NCBI GenBank assembly: GCA_902494855.1 | Contig: CABUVC010000006.1 | Span: forward strand, 1 to 21,233 | Direction of reading: 5' to 3' | Length of the DNA: 21,233 bases | DNA from: an uncultured Collinsella sp. | GTDB taxonomy: Bacteria > Actinomycetota > Coriobacteriia > Coriobacteriales > Coriobacteriaceae | Shown here: positions 14,613 to 21,233 of the stretch, piece by piece | Layout: every line of letters starts with the position of its first letter | Position numbering within the stretch: position 1 is the first letter of the stretch | Translations under genes and position numbers: made by a program | Notes under the pieces: model-generated | What the model was told of the DNA's origin: nothing | The model's input: the letters and a program-made list of their open reading frames with translations, nothing else | Databases searched by the model: none

Positions 14613-17600
14613 ATGAGTAAGTACACGAGGGGTCTCTTGGCGGTGATACTGGCCGTAGTGCTGGTGTTGCCGGCTGCAGCATTTGCCATGCTGCCCGAGG
14701 CCAACGCCAGGTCCAGCACCGGAATGGACGGACCGACGGTGAGCGAAAAGATGGTCGACCCTGACACCACCGGCCGCTGGCAGTACTGGGCGTCGGGCGG
14801 CGAGCAGGACCAGACGACACGTTATGTAGGCCGAATCTGGACGGACAAGACGGTCGAGCCAGCGCAGGACGAAAAGTCCGACTTTGTGACGACGCTCTCC
14901 ACGATGTCTTCGACTTCTGACACAACGTCGCTGGTCACTAAACCGCTCGATATCGTGATGGTGCTTGATGCCTCCGGGTCGATGGATGAGAGCATGGGCG
15001 GCAACGATCAGACCAAACGCATCACCGCACTTAAGAACGCTGCCAGTTCCTTTATCGACGCCATTGCCGAGCAGAATGCAAAGATCGATGCTTCCAAGCA
15101 GCATCAGGTTGCCATCGTAAAGTTTGCGGGAAGTAGGGCTGATTGGGTCGGCAACGACACGTATTGGGAGTCGGGGTATAGGTACAACTACTCGCAGACC
15201 ATGAAGAAGCTGACGCCCTGCACGGGCGATGACGCGACGAGCCTTAAGAGTACGGTCAACTCCATCAGTCCTAATGGCGCCACGCGCGCCGACTATGGCT
15301 TACAGCTGGCTGATGGGGTATTTTCGTCTGGTCGCGCCGACGCCAAGAAGATCGTTGTCTTCTTCGCTGATGGTTCACCTACGAGTTCTAGTGGATTCCA
15401 AGCAAGTGTTGCCGATAGCGCCGTCAAAAGCGCCAAGAGTCTCAAGAATAAAGGTGCCGACATTTATACGATCGGCATCTTTAATGGTGCGAATCCCGCT
15501 GCCGATCCTACGAACTACTGGACGAGCAACGAAAACAAGTTCATGCACGCCGTGTCGAGCAACTATCCAAACGCCACGTCCTATACAACCAATGAGCTTG
15601 GTAAGCGCACCGAGAATTCCGATTTCTACAAGGCTGCGTCGAACGCCGATGAGCTCAAGAAGGTGTTTGATGATATCTCGAGCTCTATCACCTCGGGCAA
15701 GGGCTCTCCCACTCAGATCGAGGATGGTTACGACGAGAGCAAGTCCGGCTACATCACCTTCAGTGATGAACTGGGCGACTTTATGCAGGTCGATGCGTTT
15801 GTTAGCGCTCAGATTAATGGCGTCACCTTTGATGGGGCGACCAAGACAACCAAGGGCAATACGGACACGTACGAGTTTTCGGGCGTGGCCAGGGACCTGG
15901 TCATCACCGTCGAGCGCTCTGCCAATGCGCAGCAGGGCGATATCGTGACGGTCAAGATTCCCGCATCGCTGATTCCGCTGATCCGCTATCACGTGGACAT
16001 GGAAAACGGGATCTTTGAGCGCACGTCACTCAATGACATCAAGCCTATTCAGATTAAATACACCTCGAGCGTCAAGGACGCCGCGCGTAACAACCTGTTT
16101 ACGCCCGATGACGGACTCAAGAAGTATATCGATGAACACAAGGGTGCCGACAACCAGACGGTCTACTTCCTGGCCAACAAGTGGTCGGGTGGCGAGCTGG
16201 GCGATGTTGTCGCCGAGTTTGAGCCCGCCGATACCAACAGCTACTATTACTTCCAAAAAATCACGCCTATCTACACGGACAAGGAATGCACCCAGCGCAC
16301 GACGGTAAAGCCGCAGGGCAACGACGTCTATTACTACAAGGACGAGTTTGTGGCGATGGGCGCAAACCGCAAGCCGAAGGACGACTATGCCGTTGTGGAG
16401 TTTGAGGGGCACGAGATCGCCAGCTACGACGGCGCTCTGGTCAATGATGGCGGCTACTGGTCCTTTAATAAGGGAACCGCGCGCTTGGCCTATATCGACC
16501 AGCTGCATACCACCAAGGACGATGTGGAGGCGAACGGTAACAAGACCGAGACCGCGCGCGACGTGCTTAACCCCAGGTGGAATGACCTTTCCTCCGTTGC
16601 GACTTCCACGCACGTGCATTCGCACCTGGGCAACAACGGCAAGATTATCTTTAGCCTTGCAACCAAGCCGACAACGGTGGATACCAAGACTGACTTTGGT
16701 CTGACCAAGGTGCTCGAGGGCCGCAAGTGGGCGGATACGGATGCGTTTGAGTTTGAGCTCTCCGCGACGTCCGACAACAATGCCCCGATGCCCGACCCCG
16801 CGACCGTAACTGTGACCAATGCCGATCTCGACAAGGGCAAGGCAGCCATTAACTTTGGCAAGATTACTTATGCCGAGCCGGGCGAGTACACCTATGAGGT
16901 CCGCGAGGTCAAGGGCGACGCCGGTGGCATTACCTACAGCAAGAACGTTGCCACGTTCAAGGTGACTGTGACGGTTAACGCCAAGGGCGAGCTTAAGGCC
17001 GACGTTGAAAAGACCTCGGGCGAGACCGAGTTCAAGAACACCTATAGCGTGAAGCCTGTCGAGGACCAGATCACCGCGACCAAGGTCCTGACCGGGCGCG
17101 ACCTCAAGGAGGGCGAGTTCTCCTTCGAGCTCGTCGAGGGTAACAAGGTCGTCGCCAAGGGCACTAACGCTGCCGACGGCACGATTGCCATGGACAAGAT
17201 CACTTACGACAAGCCCGGCACCCACACTTACACGCTGCGCGAGAAGCTCCCCAACGAGACGGGGCTGAGCAACGGGATCACGTACGATAAGACGAACTAC
17301 ACCATCAAGACGAGCGTCATCGACAACGGCGACGGCACGCTTAAGGTGACCCATACGCCCGAGGGTCCCGAGACGGCACGCTTTGAGAACAAGTACAACA
17401 CTGCCCCGAATAAGTCCAGCGTCACCGACCAGATCACCGCGACCAAGACCCTGACAGGCCGCGACCTCAAGGAAGGCGAGTTCTCCTTCGAGCTCGTCGA
17501 GGGTAACGATGTCGTCGCCAGGGGCACCAATGCGGCCGACGGCAAGATCACGATGGACAAGATCACCTACACTGCGGCTGGCGAGCACACCTACATACTG

Positions 17601-20600
17601 CGCGAGACCAAGGTCGACGCCGACAACGGTATCACCTACAGCACCGCGGCCTACACCATCGTGACCACCGTCACCGATGATGGCAATGGCAAGCTCACGG
17701 TTAAGCATGAGCTGCAGGACGTCGAGAAGGCTATCTTCGAGAATGCTTACAGCGTTACTCCGAATAACTCCAGCGTCACCGACCAGATCACCGCGACCAA
17801 GGTTCTGGACGGACGCAACCTCAAGGCCGGCGAGTTCTCCTTCAAGCTCGTCGAGGACGGCAAGGTCGTCGCCACCGGCAAGAACGATGCCGACGGCAAG
17901 ATCGTCATGGACAAAATCACCTACGACAAGGCCGGCGAGCATACCTATATCCTGCGTGAGGCCAAGGGCGCCGAAGGCAACGGCATCGCCTACGACGATA
18001 AGACCTATACCGTCGTGACTACGATCACCGATAACGGCAAGGGCAAGCTCGTGGCGAAGCACGAGCTGAAGGATGCCAAGACTGCTGAGTTCAAGAATTC
18101 CTACAAGCCGAACCCCGGCGAATTTAGCGTCACCGACCAGATCACCGCGACCAAGGTCCTGACCGGGCGCGACCTCAAGGACGGCGAGTTCTCCTTCCAG
18201 CTCGTCGAGGGCGACAAGGTCGTCGCCACCGGCAAGAACGCCACCGACGGCACGATTACGATGAGCCCCGTGAAGTACGAAAAGGCCGGAACGCACATCT
18301 ACACGCTGCGCGAGGTCAACGGTGGAACCACTAGCAAGGGCATTACCTACAGTGACGCCAAGTTCACCATCGAGACGACCATCACCGATAACGGCGACGG
18401 CACGCTCAGCGCCCAGCATGTTCTGAAGAACGCCGAGGCTGCAATCTTCAAGAACACCTACAGCGTGACCCCGCTCGAGACTGAGCTCGACTTTGGTCTG
18501 AGCAAGGCTATCGACGGTCGCGACTGGACGGATGCGGACAAGTTTAGCTTTACCATCAGCGCTCCCGAGGGTGCCCCGCTGCCCGAGTCCACGACCGTAA
18601 CCGTGGGCAAGAGCGACGCGAACGCCATTAAGTTCGGCACGATCCGCTTCACGGCTGCCGGAACTTACAAGTACGAGATCCGTGAGAACGCGGGCAACGC
18701 GGCCGGCATGACGTACGACGCCCATGTCGCGACCGCCGAGGTGACCGTGACTGAGAACGGCGAGGGCAAGCTGATCGCCAACGTCACCACGAAAAGCGGA
18801 CACTTTACCAACAAGTACCGCACTGAGCTCAACTACACCGCAGCCGGCGGCCTCAAGCTCAGCAAGACCCTCTACGGACGTCCCATGACCGAGGGTCAGT
18901 TCACCTTTACCGTGACGCCCGCCGACCAGGCTTCGGCCAATGCGCTCGGCTTGCACGAGGGCGCCAACAACTTCCAGTCCCATGCGACGGCAGAGGGTGC
19001 TGTCGACCGGATTAACATTCTGGCTGACAAGGAGGTCAAGTTTACGCAGGTTGACGCCGGCAAGACCTTCAAATACACCGTGGCCGAGAAGAACGACGGC
19101 CAGCCCGGTTACACCTACGATGATGCTGTCCGTACCGTGACGATTGCTATCGCCGACGATGGTGCCGGTACGCTTACCGCTACGACGACCGTTTCCGGCG
19201 GTTCCGATCGTCCGCTGACCACTGAGTACAAGACCGGTGCCAGCGCGGTCGAGAGCGCTGTGGTCCCGTTCGGCAACAGCTATAGTGCATCGACCGATAG
19301 CCCGGGTACTCCTGCCAAGGTCGTTGCCACCAAGAAGCTGACCGGTCGTCCGATGGCCAACGGCGAGTTCTACTTTGGCATCGCCTACGCGGGCGAGACG
19401 GAAGCCATCGATGGTACGTGCGTTACCAACTTCAATGGTCAGGTGAGCTTTGGATGGCTGTATTACGACACCGAGATGCTCGCCAACCTGGTGAGCGCCG
19501 GGCGTGCCATCCGCACCGACGCAGACGGCAAGCCTATGTGGACCATCAGCTACACGGCGTTCGAGTACACGAACTTGCTGGCCGACCAGGGCATTACCGC
19601 CGCGAAGCCGAGCTTTAGCTTTAAGGTCATCGTTGTCGACAACGGCGACGGAACCCTGACGGCGAAGCCCGACTACGGTGGCACCGAGCCCGTGTTCGAG
19701 AACGTCTATGGCGCCGAGGCCGCGGATGCCGCACTCGCCGGTACCAAGAAGCTCCAGGCCGCCGAGGGCCTAACCCCGGCCGATATCGCGGGCAAGTTCA
19801 CCTTTACCGTGGCTGCCGACGAGGCTGGCGCCCCGATGCCCGAGCGCACAACCGTGACCAACGACGCGGCCGGCAACGTGGACTTTGGCAAGATCCACTT
19901 TACGCTCGACGACCTCAACCGCGCCCTGGGCGTGACGGACGATGCGACCGATAAGGCCGAGGCAGACGAAGCTGACGAGGCTGAGGCCGACGAGGCAGAG
20001 GCTGAAGGGGCCGACGCCGACGCTGATGCCAACGCCGACGAGCCCAGCGACGAGTCCGAGCCCGCAGCCCCCACCGCCCCGCGCTCGCACACCTTTACCT
20101 ACACGGTGACCGAGTCCGGTAGCGCCTCTGGCGTGACCAACGATGCCAACGCCACGCGCAAGGTTTCCTACACCGTGACCGATGACGGCACTGGGCACCT
20201 GAGCGTCAAGCGCAACGGCGACGACGGTGCGGCCTTCACGTTCACCAACACCTACAGCGTGACGCCCACCGATTCGTCCGTGACCGATCAGGTCAAGACG
20301 GTCAAGCGTCTGACCGGACGCGACCTTGCAGCTGGCGAGTTCACGTTTGATCTGCTCGAGGACGGCGTGACTGTCGCTAGTGGCACCAACGACGCCAACG
20401 GCAACGTTACGCTGAGCCCGATCCGCTACGAGGCACCCGGCACGCACACGTACACGCTGCGCGAGGCTTGCCCCAACGCGCTCGGCCTGTACAAGGGCGT
20501 CACCTATGACGGCACGACCTACACCGTCGTGACCACCGTCTCCGACAATGGCGACGGCACGCTGACCGCGACGCACAAGCTCGAGGGAACCACCGAGTCG

Positions 20601-21155
20601 GCTGGCTTTACCAACAAGTATCACGCCATGCCCACGCAGGTCTCCATCGGCGCCATCAAGGTGCTCGAGGGACGCGAGCTCAAGAAGGACGAGTTTAGCT
20701 TTAAGCTCGTTGGCGAGGACATCGAGTCCACCGTCACCAACGATGCCGACGGCAAGATCAACTTCGACAAGTTCGAGTACGACGAGCCTGGTACGTACGT
20801 CTACACCATCAGCGAGGTCAAGGGCGACGAGGCCGGTATGACCTACGACAAGTCCGTCTTTACCGCGACCGTCAACGTGGTCGACGACGGCGAGGGCAAC
20901 CTCAAGGCGAACGTCGCCTTTACCAAGGGCGACAAGAGTGTCGAGGGTATCGTGTTCAACAACACGTACAAGAAGCCCGAGACGCCCGTGCCGACGCCCG
21001 ATCCCGGCACGCCCAAGACCGTGACGAACATCGTCAAGACGGTCAAGGGTTTCCTGCCCACCACAGGTGACCAGCAGGCCGCCGCACTGCTCATGGCATT
21101 TGTTATTGCCATGGCCGGCGTCGGAGCCCTGGTCTGGGGTATCCGTAAGCGCTAG
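14613..21155 (+). CDS. Giant LPXTG cell-wall adhesin: VWA domain plus eleven isopeptide pilin-type domains
   Basis: This 2180-residue secreted surface protein starts with a signal peptide (residues 1-~32, GLLAVILAVVLVLPAAAFA). A VWA domain at ~112-355 has a complete metal site: DASGS at ~118, threonine in NGATRAD and aspartate in FFADGS. A spacer at ~360-690 of unclear fold follows. Then come eleven FctA/Spy0128-type domains starting near 691, 817, 939, 1057, 1175, 1290, 1409, 1566, 1706, 1892 and 2010. Each has a lysine in a TKxLxGR-like strand and an asparagine in F-x-N-x-Y, and most have a Y-x-x-R/A-E glutamate, the residues for self-made Lys-Asn crosslinks. LPTTG at 2148-2152, a hydrophobic helix and RKR form the sortase signal. 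AAGGGAG lies five bases before the start. No sortase is in view. Likely a pilus-tip or stand-alone adhesin; ligand unknown. Confidence 0.92.
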   Translation: MSKYTRGLLAVILAVVLVLPAAAFAMLPEANARSSTGMDGPTVSEKMVDPDTTGRWQYWASGGEQDQTTRYVGRIWTDKTVEPAQDEKSDFVTTLSTMSSTSDTTSLVTKPLDIVMVLDASGSMDESMGGNDQTKRITALKNAASSFIDAIAEQNAKIDASKQHQVAIVKFAGSRADWVGNDTYWESGYRYNYSQTMKKLTPCTGDDATSLKSTVNSISPNGATRADYGLQLADGVFSSGRADAKKIVVFFADGSPTSSSGFQASVADSAVKSAKSLKNKGADIYTIGIFNGANPAADPTNYWTSNENKFMHAVSSNYPNATSYTTNELGKRTENSDFYKAASNADELKKVFDDISSSITSGKGSPTQIEDGYDESKSGYITFSDELGDFMQVDAFVSAQINGVTFDGATKTTKGNTDTYEFSGVARDLVITVERSANAQQGDIVTVKIPASLIPLIRYHVDMENGIFERTSLNDIKPIQIKYTSSVKDAARNNLFTPDDGLKKYIDEHKGADNQTVYFLANKWSGGELGDVVAEFEPADTNSYYYFQKITPIYTDKECTQRTTVKPQGNDVYYYKDEFVAMGANRKPKDDYAVVEFEGHEIASYDGALVNDGGYWSFNKGTARLAYIDQLHTTKDDVEANGNKTETARDVLNPRWNDLSSVATSTHVHSHLGNNGKIIFSLATKPTTVDTKTDFGLTKVLEGRKWADTDAFEFELSATSDNNAPMPDPATVTVTNADLDKGKAAINFGKITYAEPGEYTYEVREVKGDAGGITYSKNVATFKVTVTVNAKGELKADVEKTSGETEFKNTYSVKPVEDQITATKVLTGRDLKEGEFSFELVEGNKVVAKGTNAADGTIAMDKITYDKPGTHTYTLREKLPNETGLSNGITYDKTNYTIKTSVIDNGDGTLKVTHTPEGPETARFENKYNTAPNKSSVTDQITATKTLTGRDLKEGEFSFELVEGNDVVARGTNAADGKITMDKITYTAAGEHTYILRETKVDADNGITYSTAAYTIVTTVTDDGNGKLTVKHELQDVEKAIFENAYSVTPNNSSVTDQITATKVLDGRNLKAGEFSFKLVEDGKVVATGKNDADGKIVMDKITYDKAGEHTYILREAKGAEGNGIAYDDKTYTVVTTITDNGKGKLVAKHELKDAKTAEFKNSYKPNPGEFSVTDQITATKVLTGRDLKDGEFSFQLVEGDKVVATGKNATDGTITMSPVKYEKAGTHIYTLREVNGGTTSKGITYSDAKFTIETTITDNGDGTLSAQHVLKNAEAAIFKNTYSVTPLETELDFGLSKAIDGRDWTDADKFSFTISAPEGAPLPESTTVTVGKSDANAIKFGTIRFTAAGTYKYEIRENAGNAAGMTYDAHVATAEVTVTENGEGKLIANVTTKSGHFTNKYRTELNYTAAGGLKLSKTLYGRPMTEGQFTFTVTPADQASANALGLHEGANNFQSHATAEGAVDRINILADKEVKFTQVDAGKTFKYTVAEKNDGQPGYTYDDAVRTVTIAIADDGAGTLTATTTVSGGSDRPLTTEYKTGASAVESAVVPFGNSYSASTDSPGTPAKVVATKKLTGRPMANGEFYFGIAYAGETEAIDGTCVTNFNGQVSFGWLYYDTEMLANLVSAGRAIRTDADGKPMWTISYTAFEYTNLLADQGITAAKPSFSFKVIVVDNGDGTLTAKPDYGGTEPVFENVYGAEAADAALAGTKKLQAAEGLTPADIAGKFTFTVAADEAGAPMPERTTVTNDAAGNVDFGKIHFTLDDLNRALGVTDDATDKAEADEADEAEADEAEAEGADADADANADEPSDESEPAAPTAPRSHTFTYTVTESGSASGVTNDANATRKVSYTVTDDGTGHLSVKRNGDDGAAFTFTNTYSVTPTDSSVTDQVKTVKRLTGRDLAAGEFTFDLLEDGVTVASGTNDANGNVTLSPIRYEAPGTHTYTLREACPNALGLYKGVTYDGTTYTVVTTVSDNGDGTLTATHKLEGTTESAGFTNKYHAMPTQVSIGAIKVLEGRELKKDEFSFKLVGEDIESTVTNDADGKINFDKFEYDEPGTYVYTISEVKGDEAGMTYDKSVFTATVNVVDDGEGNLKANVAFTKGDKSVEGIVFNNTYKKPETPVPTPDPGTPKTVTNIVKTVKGFLPTTGDQQAAALLMAFVIAMAGVGALVWGIRKR
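17064..18479 (+). repeat. Four tandem ~354-363-bp repeats coding adhesin domains 2-5
   Basis: The sequence GACCAGATCACCGCGACCAA recurs at 17064, 17427, 17781 and 18135, spacings 363, 354 and 354 bp. The first ~80 bp of each unit are nearly identical at DNA level, while the later parts diverge, indicating fairly recent duplication or gene conversion. A more distant copy starts at 20286. Confidence 0.9.
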
Positions 21156-21167
21156 GCACGCTGGCAG

Positions 21168-21193
21168 CGCCCGGGGCCAAAAGGCCCCGGGCG
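21168..21193 (+). terminator. Hairpin terminator after the adhesin gene
   Basis: Perfect 11-bp stem CGCCCGGGGCC (21168-21178) with an AAAA loop, complement at 21183-21193, 12 bp past the stop. There is no T-tract, but a second possible stem (GGTGGGG near 21197 with CCCCACC near 21223) follows before the window ends. Confidence 0.65.
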
Positions 21194-21233
21194 GCCGGTG
21201 GGGAGCCAGAACATAGCCCCCCCACCCCCAGCC

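Noticed and set aside
16026..18983. A 985-codon minus-strand open frame
   Set aside because: Antisense of the adhesin repeat region; its apparent repeats simply mirror the tandem domains.

Overview
The window looks like a chromosomal segment from a high-GC, obligately anaerobic gut actinobacterium of the class Coriobacteriia, most likely Collinsella or a close relative. This rests on codon use strongly biased to G/C, an actinobacterial-type initiator tRNA, an Ech-type energy-converting hydrogenase and a giant LPXTG-anchored isopeptide adhesin. The genus is an inference from gene style; no marker gene for taxonomy is present.

Layout. (1) 1-2621: a cofactor block. It holds the 3' part of a fused dihydropteroate synthase-HPPK gene (folate), directly followed by a diverged biotin-protein-ligase-fold protein, and then, convergent on the minus strand, type III pantothenate kinase coaX. 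Two strong hairpins separate the convergent genes. (2) 2737-5220: a single initiator tRNA gene with a clear promoter and terminator, followed by a lower-GC insert-like segment. That segment holds one AlbA_2/GHKL ATPase gene flanked on both sides by arrays of about 63-bp palindromic repeats set at an 80-bp period, plus a 3 x 22-bp tandem repeat directly after the gene. (3) 5366-7507: a monocistronic Old Yellow Enzyme-type flavin/Fe-S oxidoreductase with its own terminator. (4) 7508-8276: an AT-rich stretch and a small protein with two helix-turn-helix domains, resembling IS3 OrfA. (5) 8527-14144: a tightly packed five-gene operon for a group 4 [NiFe] hydrogenase of the Ech type. Gene order is the same as echA-F, but EchA (NuoL-like) and EchB (NuoH-like) are fused into one polypeptide. 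(6) 14145-14612: a non-coding stretch with a perfect 15-bp hairpin, a 154-bp element bounded by perfect 26-bp inverted repeats, and repeated TGTCTCA boxes. (7) 14613-21193: one 2180-residue secreted, sortase-anchored adhesin with a VWA domain and eleven pilin-type isopeptide domains, then a hairpin terminator.

How the genes work together. The hydrogenase genes would form one membrane complex that oxidises reduced ferredoxin, makes H2 and pumps ions, which fits a fermentative H2 producer. The large-subunit gene stops exactly at the second nickel-binding motif, so no C-terminal peptide would need removal. The adhesin is independent and would project from the cell wall. The most unusual items are the paired 80-bp-period palindrome arrays around the AlbA_2 ATPase, the EchA-EchB fusion, the 154-bp inverted-repeat element, and the biotin-ligase-like protein that has lost its catalytic residues.
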